Source: Liolophura sinensis
Taxonomy: Eukaryota; Mollusca; Polyplacophora; Chitonida; Chitonidae
Assembly: GCF_032854445.1 (NCBI RefSeq)
Contig: NC_088301.1
Coordinates: 27,822,402 to 27,886,401, forward strand
Direction: 5' to 3'
Length of the DNA stretch: 64,000 bases
The translations under genes and the position numbers were made by a program. The notes beneath the pieces were generated by a model, which was not told where the DNA came from, ran no database searches, and was given only the letters and a program-made list of their open reading frames with translations. Positions 22,419-34,665 of the stretch are shown here, one piece after another; position 1 is the first letter of the stretch; each line of letters opens with the position of its first letter.

Positions 22419-25400
22419 GTGAGGGGGGAGAGTGAAATCATTAACCTGAAACAAATTGGAGATTCAAGTTAGGGTCTCCTGATGACAGATATCTGCAAAT
22501 TTATTTTCGACTATATCATGCTTTATACTAAAGATAAAACACCAGTAAACAGCTCAAAATAACCCTTATCAAACAGTGACTAAATGCAACATATATAAAA
22601 GCGTGATTAAGATTAGTGATTAAGATTAATTATCTTCTAAGACAATGGCATGGAGTAAAACGTACATTTCTCTTTCTATTTCTCATAGATGTGTAAAAGA
22701 CAATGCAAAACAATCCTTGTGTCAGTGTGGGACACCCCACAAGTGCCTTTTGAAAATATCATATTTTATAGCACCAAACGAGTGAGAAATGTAATTAACA
22801 TAAACAGTAAATTGTGAATGATTGTTTTGACAGTGCTTTTGTCAGAAATTTGCAATAATGTGGGTAAAGTCTTGTTTGGTGTCATAGTCTGGGTCATTAA
22901 GTGGAAAATTTAAAAACTTTTGCATGTTCTAGTCCATATGCCATTGTCTCACAGGCCATTTAAATAGAAAAGATGCGATTAGTGTCTTGATATGGTGAGT
23001 ATACTCTGTACTCTGAAGATTATTTTGATGGGGGTGGCCTCCGAGGCTCAGTTGGTTAGCGCGCTGTGAGTTCAAGTCTAGCTCATGCTGATTTCCTCTC
23101 TGGCCGTACTTGGGAAAGTGCTGTGTAAACATAGGAACAAAGATTGTCAGGTGAAGATATGCACACTTTCTGACAAATGTCACGGCAGGTGACCCTTAAC
23201 TGTGGAAATCTCACTGGCTATAATCACTCTAAAGTAGAAAGAATTCATTATCTTTGATTCTGTTAGCTGAATCCACATTTCAGGAGTATTGTGAGCTATT
23301 GTATTGGGCGAAACAAGGCGGGGGTTATCACAAACCAGCTCAGCTGGACATTATGATTTTATGGTGTTTTCTAAGGCTGCCATTAAGCTGATAGATTGAC
23401 TGGTATGCAAGATGTATAATAAGTCTAGCAAGTACTTAAAAATCATGCCTATTCAAGGCATTAGTTTCAAAAAACTTCAAATTTACCCAAAATTCAGCTT
23501 ATTGAACTATGAGTTAGAAAACACTTATTGCTTATCTGGTTGTTACTGTGGTTATTGAGTATTTGAGACCTCGGACATCCAGACATTTGTCATCTTACTC
23601 TCACCAACAGTCTTTGCTGACACAGATACAGTGCTGAAAACATTGCCAAATTAACATGGAAGTTAATACCAAACTTGTCCAAAACTAGGTTTTGTTTGAT
23701 TGTTCTTTGGTCTAACTTACTCTAATATCCGGTTATTGTTGACTGTCATTCTCAGAATGTCAGCAAATGTTATTCATGTCCTTGTTGTGAAAAATTATAT
23801 GTAGAAACAGATTCTATTCTATTATGATTGCTGTTACCACTTTTTATTAATGAAGGGCTTATTGGTTAACCCAGTTACTGACGTATAATTTAAAAAAAAA
23901 AAAAAATCGGTACTTAAGAGCAGCAAAATACAGTCAAATATATGTGTAGATTTTTCAGCATAAAACACTTGTTAAGTTACAGTGTACTGTTGAATTTTTC
24001 AGAAGAAAAGCAGTGCCGTATTTGAAGTGACAGAAGTTGTACCGGTGATGACTAATAACTATGAAGAGACTATTCTTAGAGGAGTAAAGGTACAGTAATA
24101 GGGCTATGTAAGCCCAAAAAGTCTCTTGATATTTGGGGAATATTCAGTGTGAAAATAACCGGAGTCATTTGGCAGAGAAAAACACATCTTGACATTCCAG
24201 AGATTACCATCTTTCTTGAATTAAGGTGTTGTATGTGAAAAATGAGGATTTTAGAGCCATTTTAGTTCCAGAAGACGTTGGGGCTCCCAAACTGTGCGGC
24301 ATCCAAGCGAATTAAGCTGTATTAAAACAAGTCACTTGAACAAGAATGTACTTGTTTACCAATAAAAAGTATACATAAACTTGAACACCCTAAAAAAGCA
24401 TTATCTTGAATTGCGTTTTATGAAATTTTTGTTTTTGAATATTATGGTCATACGGTCATACTTTTGAAGATTTAGACCTGTGTAATGATGTCTGACTTCT
24501 GAAATTGAAGACAATATTCTTCATTCTAGACTCGGCTCTAAGTAATTGTCAGCTGTTAAACTAATATTCAGAATCGTCAGCAGATTAAATGTTGATCTCA
24601 TTTCGGTTGATCAGCCCGATTTAGGAGGTTAACAGGTAGAGGGCAGTTATTTACTCCAGACATTCTGATTCTCTCCACCGTTAACCTCGCTGCCGTGTTA
24701 TAAGTCAAAAATCAGGGATTCGTACACGTAGATTTTACACTCCGGTATTCAGTGGTAAAATTAAGCTAAAACTGAGTAGTGGGGGTTAAAAAAAAACTCA
24801 ACTCTGTGTCTGTCTGGTACAAATACTCAAATTTTTGGACAAAAAATTGAATTGCATGAGAAAATATTTGTGTAGGCTAGCGTTTGACTCCGAGTTCAAA
24901 GGTTCAAAGACGGACCGTCATCACAGAAGATTTGAGACCAAACATCCCACACTTAATGCTAAATCACATGACCGTTTGTCTTCAGCAACTTTATGATCTG
25001 TCCAGCAGATTCAGGTCAATCTGCATAGCTGCCTCGTTAAGTCTGTATGGCTGCCTCGTTAAATCTGCATAGCTGCCTCGTTAAATCTGCATGGCTGCCT
25101 CGTTAAATCTGCATGGCTGCCTCGTTAAATCTGCATGGCTGCCTCGTTAAATCTGCATGGCTGCCTCGTTAAATCTGCATGGCTGCCTCGTTAAATCTGC
25201 ATGGCTGCCTCGTTAAATCTGCATGGCTGCCTCGTTAAATCTGCATAGCTGCCTCGTTAAATCTGCATGGCTGCCTCGTTAAATCTGCGTGTTGACCTGA
25301 GTCACTCAGTAGAAGCACAGAGCCTTGTCTGCTAAGCGTGTGCAATGTGATTATGTATTTACGATTACAGATTCTTTGTATCCAAAAAGTACAGTGTATA

Positions 25401-28400
25401 GTGCAAAGCACTGGGTATTACAATAAAACGCTCACACATGTATTGGTTTTATTTAGGGAGCAGGGATCTATTTGAATCAGTTACTGAGTCTACCATAATT
25501 CCTCAACCTACTCACATACGAAAGGGCAAACAGTGCAATTTATTGTCAATTTTAATTTGATTTTGGAGACAAAACTTCATTAGTTGGATTGGCGAGTTTC
25601 TGGGCTTGACAAAAAGGGTTTTTTTTCTCTGTCAACCTCAATAATGCCTTCGGAATATGCTTGAATAAACACCTTGCAAACATGCAAAAAGATTGAAGAA
25701 TTACAGAATTCTCTGTGAATTTACCATATGTGATTTAAATTAGTTAACTTTAGTGATGGACGATTGTATATCACCTGGGGTCAAGATTGTGACAAACTGA
25801 AACTGATTCATGTAGATCTTAAATTTTGTAACAGCAAGGAAGATTTTTGCTTCACGCCTATGTCATCAAAAAATCTCCTAGAGTGCCCCCTTTTTAAGTT
25901 GGTGTCAAACATTATGTTCTTCCCAGCTTGAGTTGCTGTGTGAAACCCATACAGGAAAGTTCACATACAAGGATGAGGCTGATATTTCACCCTAAAACTT
26001 TATGTAACACAACATGATGGTGGCTCGCCTCTTCCTGAAGTATAAGTATTTTACAGGAAATGTAAATTAGGTCAAAGCTATTCAGTGATCTGAGATGAGT
26101 CTCCCTTGTGTGCTTACACTCAACAGAGCCAAGCATACAATGTACCTGTGTGGAGGATTTTCTAGGGCTTTGTTTAATATAACAACCAACAACAGAACAT
26201 GGAAGGTTTTTAACTGTTTTATTATATACATGTGTAACTGATCTGATCAGAAAAAGCCTTTGTTTGATGTAATATTTGTTCATTTCTTTCTTTTAATGTA
26301 ACACACAACAACTGAACATGCAGGATAAGCCTCATCTCTGTATTTTGCACATGTTGATATAATGTTTTTGCGTTCCTTTCTTTCCTTTAATACAACAACC
26401 AACAGCTGAACATTCATCAGTCATGGTTTATAACTGTTTTATTATACAATGTATTATTTTATTATATCTCTGATCAGGATAATATACTTGTAAAAAATAT
26501 ATGTTTGTACCAATAAAATCAGAATTGAACCTCTAACAAAATTAATCTTTCTCTATATGTATATATATTTCATATATACTTTCACACTCACAAAATTACC
26601 TATCGCTAATGTGGAATTATACTCAATACCAGGTTAAAGTCGGCATTTAAACTAGAAGTAAACTCAGTGTAATCAGAAAAAGTCTCAATTTTAAGTTTGC
26701 AGTTGTAAAAATTTGGACTTCCATGAATCCCTGAAAATTCTGGAGTTCTGTGTGAAACACCAATCAAGTAAATGAATAAATGTTCTCTTGTGCATTGTAG
26801 GAGGAAGCATATTCCTTAGAGAGCAGTAAGGAGTTACTAGAGAAGGATGTTGTTCAGCTACATGCTGCTAGATGGCAGTCCTTAAGAAAGGCAAGTTCAA
26901 ACACTTGAGGGGCCTCCGTGGCTCATTTGGTTAGTGCACTAGCGCAGCGTAATGACCCAGACGCCTCTCGCCAATCCGGTCGCTGTGAGTTCAAGTCCAG
27001 CTCATGCTGGCTTGCTTTCCGATTTTTATCTTAAAATCACTAGATAATGAGGCTGGTTTTATGCATTTTTTCTCACTCAGTAGTCTGCCAAGTTATGTCA
27101 TAATAGTCAAGCGTTTATTCGCTACCAGAGCTTTGCCATTTGGGTCAGTGTTTACAAAAAGTTACAAGAGTGACAACAAGCTCATCGAATTTCTCCATGA
27201 AATGGTGTTCTGTTCAACATATGATTGTGAAAAGGCATTCTGGAAGATAATTTTCCAATTCGGAGACAATTTGGTCCTGAGGAAGGCGTAGATTTACAGC
27301 ACAAAACAGAAGGATTTTGTACCCACCAAAAACAGCCATGTCTTTCTCGCCATTATACAGCTAGAAGGTGAAAGGGATACAGCTGGATTTTCACAATGGC
27401 ACCAGTACAGTTATAAAATACCATTAACTGAACTGAAAACCGATGGATAGTAACTTTGTATACGCTAATACTGACATCCACATTGTATCCACACGACTAT
27501 ATATCCCTGTAGACTATGGCTATTCAGAATGATACAATAACATATAACAGTAGTTGGAATGACACTTTGGGTATAAATTTAGAATTTCTCGGAGGAATAG
27601 AATGATATTTATTGTGAAGTGGACAGAGGGAAAATAAATAAATATGAAATCTTAATATACACGCACAAAATGTACTTTGTAACACAGGATAAAGCTATAG
27701 CTTACCAGTCAAATTCAACATCTGAAAACTTGGAATCTGAAGTCTGGTTAGAGTTGTCATTGTTATAATTTGGAACCTCTGTGGTATAAAATTGATACGG
27801 GAGTATATTTGCTTCTTTGTAGCCTGAATCCAAAATCAAAAATGACATCGTTTTGATCTGAATTCCCATGTTATTTAGGCTGGGCTAAGCTTGGGTTGGC
27901 CATCTGTGACGTCACCTGCTGAGCCGTGCAAGGTGGCAGGCTGGAGATTGGCTAGGGCAGTAAATGTTGTTTTTGGTGGATTTAAAGTCATTATGTTTCT
28001 CAGAAACCATCCTGGCAACATAATATTTAAACAGGCTATTATCTTTATAATTAGGACGAGTGGCTAAATCTGAACACTAATGCTTTAAGTACAACATTAA
28101 ACCTCAAACATACATATATTCAAAGCCACAGGCCACATGTTCAACAACCTTTCATCTAATACATTTATCTTCTTATTTGTTTTAAGGACGTTTTGGGGTG
28201 CACTACGGAAATAGATTTCTTTCTTTGGCCCCGAAATGACATTGACAAGATAGAATGCCACCTGTTTTCCCGGTGGAAAGGAGATTCCGATGCTTTTAAG
28301 CCTATTCAGGTAAGTTTTTTTTTTTTCACTGGCATTGCATTTGGTTTGGCACAGTGGTTACAACTGAAAGAAAGGTGACTTAAGAGATTTGCCAAAGGTT

Positions 28401-30503
28401 TTGTTTTTGGATTCAGAATCCTGTCAAACAGTAAATTCTGTTCCATAATGTTCATCTCATTTTTAATATTTAGTGGCACTTAATAGCCTTTACTATCACA
28501 TGAAAGACAGATTAATTATATATGGTCTAAATTAAGAGGTTTGTAATAAAAATGCACTTTGATGTTCTCTTTGCAGGCAGTATTTGAGTTCAACCACGTA
28601 GACTATGAGAAGCAGTTGATACGTTTGTTGACTCGCCGTCAGAAGTCTGGTCTGATCATCAACAATGCCTCCCAGTCCATGTTCCTCTTTATAGACAAAC
28701 ACCACCTCCAGGTAAGCTGAAAAACAGGTATCATCAGACTTAGACTTTGCCTATATGCCAAAAACCAGATATCATCAGTCTGGGATCTTCACATATGTTG
28801 AAAACCAGATATCATCAGTCTGGGACCTTCACATATGTTGAAAAACAGGTATCATCAGTGTGGGACATTCACATATGCTGTAAAACAGGTATCATCAGTC
28901 TGTGACATTCGCATACGCTATAAAACAGGTATCATCACTCTGGAGCCTTCACATATGCTGCAAAGCAGGTATGATCAGTCTGGGACATTCACGTATGCTG
29001 TAAAATAGGTATCTACTGTCAGGAGCCTTCACGTATGCTGTAAAACAGGTATCATCAGTCTGGAGCCTTCACGTGTGCTATAAAACAGGTATCAGTCTTG
29101 GACATTCACATATGCTGTAAAACAGGTTTCATCAGTATGGGACATTCACATATGCTGTAAAACCAAAACCGGTATCATCAGTCTTGGACATTCACATATG
29201 CTGTAAAACAGGTGTCCTCAGTCTGGAGCCTTCACTTATGCTGAAAGAGGGGAGTCTTCTCGGATGCTTAAAGACAGGGGTCCTCACCAATGCTGAAAGC
29301 TCGGGGGATACATGTGCTAAAAAAAAAAACAAAAAAAAAAAACAGATGTCATAAGGGGCTCTTCACAAACTGAAATACAGGCTAACTCATCATGTCTGGT
29401 GACATCTACCGTACCTTGTATGTACACTGTCATAATATTTAGTGAAACTATATTCTGTTTTCAGACCAGTAAAAACAAAGTGATAGTGTTCAAGCTGTCA
29501 AGCCTCTGCCTGTACCTGCCTCAGGTAAGTTCTTCCCTATTTGTCTGCATTTCCATGTATATATAGATGTACAGTCTGTGATAGAAGAGAATTGAAAAGG
29601 AGTGAGTGAGTGCTTGGGGTTTAACGTCATACTCAACAATTCTTCAGTCGTATGACGACGAAGGAATCCTTAGGGTGCATGTACGTGTAATGTGCCTCCT
29701 TGTAGCAGGACGGATTTCCACTGCTCTTTTATCTAGTGCTGCTTCTCTGAGACGACTTACCGAAGGCAAGTAAGCCGCCCTGCCCGAGCCATTATACTGA
29801 TACGGGTCAACCAGTCGTTGCACTATACCCTTCATGCTGAACGCCAAGCGAGGAAGTTACAACGTCCTCTTTTAAAGTCTTAGGTGTGACTCAATCAAGG
29901 ATTGATCCTGGATCTACCGGTCCTGAAGCGGACACTCTACCAACTGTGCTATCCATGCCGGTTAATTGAAAAGGAAGATTCTTGTTCATTTTGTTTTCAG
30001 TTTGAGTTTAGTATTAATTCTCAAATATTGTTTTTTTTTAAACAAGAAGCAAAGACCCATCCAATCGAGTTTTATTGGTTGATTCATGAAGACTGTCAAA
30101 ACCAGTCATGAAATAGTGTGTGGATACTTGTCATGTGTGGCCATTGTCATGATCTCAGGCATGTATTTTGACTGCCACAAATTATAAACCAGTATTTTTC
30201 ATCAAAATTACATGATATGTTTGATAAATGGTGCATCATGTATGAAGGAGTGCTGACTTAGCTTTCGCGTGTCAACCGTTGGAATGGAAATCATAGGGTT
30301 TGTTGATATGATAGATGTCTTAACGTATGTAGAAAAAATTAGATGAATTTTTTATCCTTGTATAACTTAAAAATAATAGAAACAAAAAAATTGATCAAAA
30401 GTAAGTATTCTGATCAGTGACTGTTGCTGAATGTTTTCAGGATCAGCTGACGTGCTGGGGTACAGGCACTGCCGAGGACATTGTACGCCCTTTCCTGTCC
30501 TAG
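22290..30503 (+). CDS. C6orf62: C6orf62 orthologue, complete, 7 exons, 228 aa
   Basis: Exons 22290-22418, 24003-24089, 26801-26890, 28187-28309, 28577-28711, 29465-29524 and 30441-30503. All are whole codons (43, 29, 30, 41, 45, 20, and 20 plus stop), so every intron is phase 0. The protein matches human C6orf62 (229 aa) along its whole length: [86 protein letters not shown]. The family is conserved in animals but its molecular role is not established, and the sequence shows no signal peptide, membrane helix or catalytic motif. The start is chosen because MGDP plus a basic helix aligns with the human start. The gene is divergent from the TRPA-like gene and convergent with HBS1L. Confidence 0.95.
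23036..23125 (+). mobile_element. SINE-A head fragment
   Basis: GGCCTCCGAGGCTCAGTTGG to GCCGTACTTGGGAAAG, with a short deletion between boxes A and B. Confidence 0.7.
24003..24089 (+). CDS. C6orf62: C6orf62 exon 2
   Basis: Acceptor TTTTTCAG/AAGAAA, donor GTAAAG/GTACAG. Reads [20 protein letters not shown] then EETILRGVK. Confidence 0.93.
25025..25290. repeat. Minisatellite, 22 nt, about 12 units
   Basis: Unit GCTGCCTCGTTAAATCTGCA plus TG; units are almost identical, suggesting recent expansion. In C6orf62 intron 2. Confidence 0.95.
25575..25740. repeat. Interspersed repeat family E, copy 1
   Basis: Shares TAATGCCTTC, CAAACATGCAAA, GAAGAATTACAG and neighbouring order with 45445-45610. Type unknown. 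Confidence 0.55.
26165..26450. repeat. Imperfect tandem units in C6orf62 intron 2
   Basis: Three diverged copies of a block with AATATAACAACCAACAACAG, GAACAT and TAACTGTTTTATTATA. Confidence 0.6.
26801..26890 (+). CDS. C6orf62: C6orf62 exon 3, with GC splice donor
   Basis: Acceptor CATTGTAG/GAGGAA. Reads [20 protein letters not shown] then [10 protein letters not shown]. The exon ends AGAAAG/GCAAGT: a GC donor with the strong flanking match (AG before, AAGT after) typical of real GC-AG introns. No GT donor in frame fits the conserved junction. Confidence 0.92.
26909..27016 (+). mobile_element. SINE-A head, next to a GC splice donor
   Basis: Head and start of body. Begins about 18 nt after the GC donor of C6orf62 exon 3. 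Confidence 0.8.
28187..28309 (+). CDS. C6orf62: C6orf62 exon 4
   Basis: Acceptor TTTTAAG/GACGTT, donor ATTCAG/GTAAGT. Reads [20 protein letters not shown], then [20 protein letters not shown] and Q. Confidence 0.94.
28577..28711 (+). CDS. C6orf62: C6orf62 exon 5
   Basis: Acceptor CTTTGCAG/GCAGTA, donor CTCCAG/GTAAGC. Reads [20 protein letters not shown], then [20 protein letters not shown] and KHHLQ. A minisatellite begins about 5 bases after the donor. Confidence 0.94.
28716..29250. repeat. Minisatellite, about 40 nt, some 13 units, starting at a splice donor
   Basis: Unit GCTGTAAAACAGGTATCATC plus AGTCTGGGACATTCACATAT. The first unit begins within the donor GTAAGCTG of C6orf62 exon 5. Most units carry ACAG/GTATCA or ACAG/GTTTCA, which resemble splice donors. 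Confidence 0.93.
29465..29524 (+). CDS. C6orf62: C6orf62 exon 6
   Basis: Acceptor GTTTTCAG/ACCAGT, donor CCTCAG/GTAAGT. Reads [20 protein letters not shown]. Confidence 0.93.
29602..29963 (-). mobile_element. SINE-B, full length with 12-bp target duplication
   Basis: 362 bp. Minus-strand head ATAGCACAGTTGGTAGAGTG plus GGATCAATCC, body, and GTGAGTGAGTGCTTGGGGTT on the plus strand at the tail. Perfect duplication AATTGAAAAGGA at 29590-29601 and 29964-29975 defines the exact element. Confidence 0.92.
30441..30503 (+). CDS. C6orf62: C6orf62 exon 7 (stop codon)
   Basis: Acceptor TGTTTTCAG/GATCAG. Reads [20 protein letters not shown] and stops at TAG 30501-30503, one or two residues short of the human end. 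Confidence 0.92.
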   Translation, partial: DQLTCWGTGTAEDIVRPFLS

Positions 30504-32897
30504 AGAGAGAGAGAGGAGACGTTCCCAGGTGGACAGTGATATCTCTGTCTAGCCAATCACAGGACCACGTCACTCTCAACACTACAATACTCTCCACACC
30601 ATGTGACTGCAGTGTGCAGTTGAGGTGGAAACACAGCCATAGTTCAAGCTTATTAGATCTATACACGGACTCAGCAAGTGCTATACATCTGATGTTTTGT
30701 GTTAATCGCACGCAAGGCTGTTTCAGTCCAGCAAAACCGCATGCGGCGTTTTTTTTTTTTTTTTTCTAGGACAAATTCAATTGTGTTGACTGTCGCATTG
30801 TGATGATAATAGCCATTTTGAACATTTGCTTTTATTATCCCATTCTGTATCCAGGGTTAAGCCACATTGCACAGAATTTGCAAGCTGAAGTTCATACTTG
30901 TAAATGTCTTGCTTCTGCTGTTTGTGTATAAATACCTATTTATACGAGAGTTAGCATTGAAATAGTGGCACAAAGTATATACAGACCCCCCATTACCATT
31001 TTCTTAGTTTTAATGTTTGTCTGGCCAGTAATTCACTTATCATCCCTTTCCGTGCTAGCTCAAAACTTCCTTATGCAGTGTTCCCAAAGTGTGATTTGTC
31101 ATCTGGACCAGTCAAATTAGACTAGTAGAGTTCGAATATAGGATAGGCTGTGCTTCATTAGCCACGCTCTTTATGATAAAATGGTGTTTGTCCTGCTTTC
31201 CAATAGCTTCCAACAAATCGCACCTTGTGAATGGGGCAAAAGGTAACCTAGCAAACTACGTGCAGAAGAGGTCATGTGGTCAAGACAGCAGGATTTGTGA
31301 ATTTTGTCCTGGTTTACCACAGGCTTCGAACTCGTGTAGTCCACGCCTGGCTTTCATCCCGTGGTTTGCGTATCATATATCCTACTGTTCACCTCTATCC
31401 ATCATCCCACCTTCTCCCCCACCACCCTTCATCCCATCTTCATCCCACCTTCAAAACACCTGCATTCTCTCCTCCCCTACTCCCTGCTAAGCCCAAAAGA
31501 GGTAAATCCGTACACCGGTTGTCTTTAACGGATATGATGCTTTAGAATTGCATTCAGTGCTAGTAGTGACAAGGCTAACCAGAAACCTCTATCATCCTTT
31601 GTCATTAGCCTGCAATTCGTCTTTTATACTGATAAGGGCTGTGAGTTGCATATATACACGAAGACACTGCAACACATTCATACAGTTGCCAAAGCTGTAT
31701 TAAGCAGCCGAGCAGACTTACGACCTTTTTTTTTTTTTTTTTTTGGCGGGGGCGAAATTTAGATTACTCATTACCTCTGTAGTTTTGGTTCTGTGCATGT
31801 GTTATCATCATATAGGTGATATGTGCATCTTATAGGTTATTACATATAACATACAAGGTCAGAATTCACTTCATGCATGGATAAGAAACTGAAAGCATTA
31901 CAATCCCAGCTTTCGATATAGCGCATTTTGGGTTCTTCTATACAAGAGATTTGTTTTCGATGGCAGTTATTTTCTGAGATTTTTGTGTTAATATAGATTT
32001 GTAAACCTGTAGAATGGACGTGCTGAGTGAATGAATGAAGTTCATTATTTGGATATGATTGTTATCCATGATGAATGATTGTTCATGGTTTGAACACAAA
32101 CGGAAACTTGAATATTGCACAAAATGCAATCAGGATGTGCAAGCCAAATTGTGAATAGGCTATCCCTATTTTTAGACACACTGTCACTATCTGTGGATAC
32201 AAGTCAAGTCAGAAGTTCACTGTCAGGTGAAAATCTGCAAACATGGGTTTCATTGTGACTGTTTCACTTACTTCACTGAGGAATGGCATGCTTGAGTTCA
32301 CTTAGGGATGGCATGCGTGCATCATTTTTTTGCCAATAGTCAAGTAGGACAAAAACATCAGTGTATGTTTAGTTTCTAGACTACATCATTCCACATCCTG
32401 TTTCAGTGCACACATCTGTATAATTTGACAAAAAATACATGTACCCTTAAGTTGGGTTGTCTGTCTCCAGTATTCTAGCAGTTGAAACATTATCACCACA
32501 TTTACTACAGTGACAAAATTGCTCTGCGAACTTTACTGTGAAGAAAACAGGTACAGGTGCAGTGCATCTGTTCAGCTGATTGGGTATCTGATAAAACTTT
32601 GGTTATCCTATACCTCCATTCAGTGGAAAAGAAAATTATGTATTGTAAGAAAGTGAAAGTTCTACCAGGATTTGCTCGTGTTAATATCTCTGAAACAAGG
32701 TTATGTACTGTCATTATCTGCCCTTGGCCTACTTCAAGCTTTTAGAAGCCCTTTTATGAGCCTGTGAGATAAGGCGTACTGGTTACTGTTTTTGCAGCTT
32801 TGCGACGATTTTTTTTTCGTTTCAAAGTGAGCTCGTTCCTGAACTATTGTATATTTTTTTCTCTATATCCAGTCACTTGGCATTTATTCTGATTTGA

Positions 32898-32903
32898 AAT
32901 AAA
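32898..32903 (+). promoter_or_regulatory. C6orf62: Candidate poly(A) signal for C6orf62
   Basis: AATAAA on the plus strand, 2.4 kb after the stop codon. Human C6orf62 also has a long 3' UTR. Other AATAAA hexamers lie further downstream (about 34078 and 35664), so the site actually used cannot be decided from sequence. Confidence 0.25.
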
Positions 32904-33134
32904 ATTAGTAAATAAAAAATAAGAGCCAATCTAAAGCCTGTAAAATCGAGGGTGTCAGTTTATTTTTCATTTTTAGATGAAATGGTTAAGCCGTAATCAT
33001 TCATTCATTCATTCATATGAAAGGGTACTAGTTCAGAGCATTAGATTTAGCATTATACAACTCTCTCTGAAGTTTTTGATTAAATAGCTGGCCGGAATCA
33101 GTTTACTGCTTTACATGTAACAGGCCTGTTAGTC

Positions 33135-33480
33135 ATTTTTTTTTCTCAGTTGGCAGTGACCCCATTTAGCCATAGACTTGATAGTCATGGTTTTCTCATT
33201 TGGCAGTGACCCCATTTAGCCATAGACTTGATAGTCATGCTTTTCTCATTTGGCAGTGACCCCATTTAGCCATAGATTTGTTAGTCATGGTTTTCTCATT
33301 TGGCAGTGACCCCATTTAGCCATAGACTTGTTAGTCATGGTCTTCTCATTTGGCAGTGAGCCCATTTAGCCATGGACTTGTTAGTCATGGTTTTCTCATT
33401 TGGCAGTGACCCCATTTAGCCATAGACTTGTTAGTCATGGTTTTCTCATTTGGCAGTGACTCCATTTAGCCATAGATACT
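33135..33480. repeat. Minisatellite, 50 nt, 7 units
   Basis: Unit TTAGTCATGGTTTTCTCATT plus TGGCAGTGACCCCATTTAGC and CATAGACTTG. Downstream of C6orf62. Confidence 0.95.
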
Positions 33481-33754
33481 AAAGTGTCTTCAGTCCCCTT
33501 CCCTGAAGAAACCCCTGGCTGATAAAGTCTGCATGTGTGATGCAATTATCCTCACAGTTACAGGGGAGTTTTCAAGTTTCTTGAAAAAGTTACTTTGTGA
33601 AATCTGGATATTTGTGGTCTGTTTTTATGCAGGAGCCAGACAAACCATGCCGTTTAGAAATGGTAAAATGGAGACAGCAGCATGCCTGGTTTCCTAGTTG
33701 GGACACAAGCTGAAATGTTTCACATGTTGCTTGGGACTTGTTTAAAAGGAACTT

Positions 33755-33890
33755 TTTGGCATGCCCTAAATGACCAAAAGTTTCATTCATGACTAAGTTG
33801 CTTATTTTTCGAGATTCTAGGGAGTTCTATTGATTTTACGGAATGCTCTTTCCTGGTCGAATTGTTATTTGGGATAATGTAGATTCAATG
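33755..33890. repeat. Interspersed repeat family F, copy 1
   Basis: CCCTAAATGACC, TTAAGTTGCT-like, AGATTCTAGGGAGTTCTA, shared in order with 55635-55765. Confidence 0.55.
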
Positions 33891-34159
33891 TACTAGTTTG
33901 GTTCTTTGAGCATTTTCAGTTAAACATTTCAAGCCATCAGAATTTATTATCTATAATTGCACATTAAAGTTCATAATATCTGGCATAAAATTGTTGGACC
34001 CAGATATAACCCAAGTCATTTGCTCATATAGCCTTCTCAATATCACATTTATTTGTTATGTTTCCTTAATAATCAGAATAAAACTTTCAGCAAGACGACA
34101 GCTTGTGTTCAACTTTTGTTTCTGAGTGTAAACATCCCGTTTAAAGTATTCATTCTGTA

Positions 34160-34665
34160 GGATAAGGCAGTGTTGTCGGATGTTTTTTTGTGAAAGGTTA
34201 AAATTTACTTTAAACACTTCGATTTCATACACTAGTAAACTTGAATGCCATCATTTTCGCTGAGGGCAGTGTTGTCGGATGTGTTTTTGTGAAAGGTTAA
34301 AATTTACTTCAAACACTTCGGTTTCATACACCAATAAACTGGAATGGCATCATTTTCGCTGAGGGCAGTGTTGTCGGATGTGTTTTTGTGAAAGGTTAAA
34401 ATTTACTTCAAACACTTCGGTTTCATACACCAACAAACTGGAATGGCCTCATTTTCGCTGAGGGCAGTGTTGTCGGATGTGTTTTTGTGAAAGGTTAAAA
34501 TTAACTTCAAACACTTCGGTTTCATACACCAACAAACTGGAATGGCCTCATTTTCGCTGAGGGCAGTGTTGTCGGATGTGTTTTTGTGAAAGGTTAAAAT
34601 TTACTTCAAACACTTCGGTTTCATACACGAATAAACTGGAATGCCCTCATTTTCGCTGAAGGTAT
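34160..34665. repeat. Minisatellite, 99 nt, 5 units
   Basis: Unit GGGCAGTGTTGTCGGATGTG, then AAAGGTTAAAATTTACTTC and CTGGAATGGCATCATTTTCG. Confidence 0.95.

Noticed and set aside
30367-30769. Overlapping ORFs of 112-114 codons on both strands at the end of C6orf62
   Set aside because: Shadows of the last exon and the start of its 3' UTR; the conserved frame stops at 30503.
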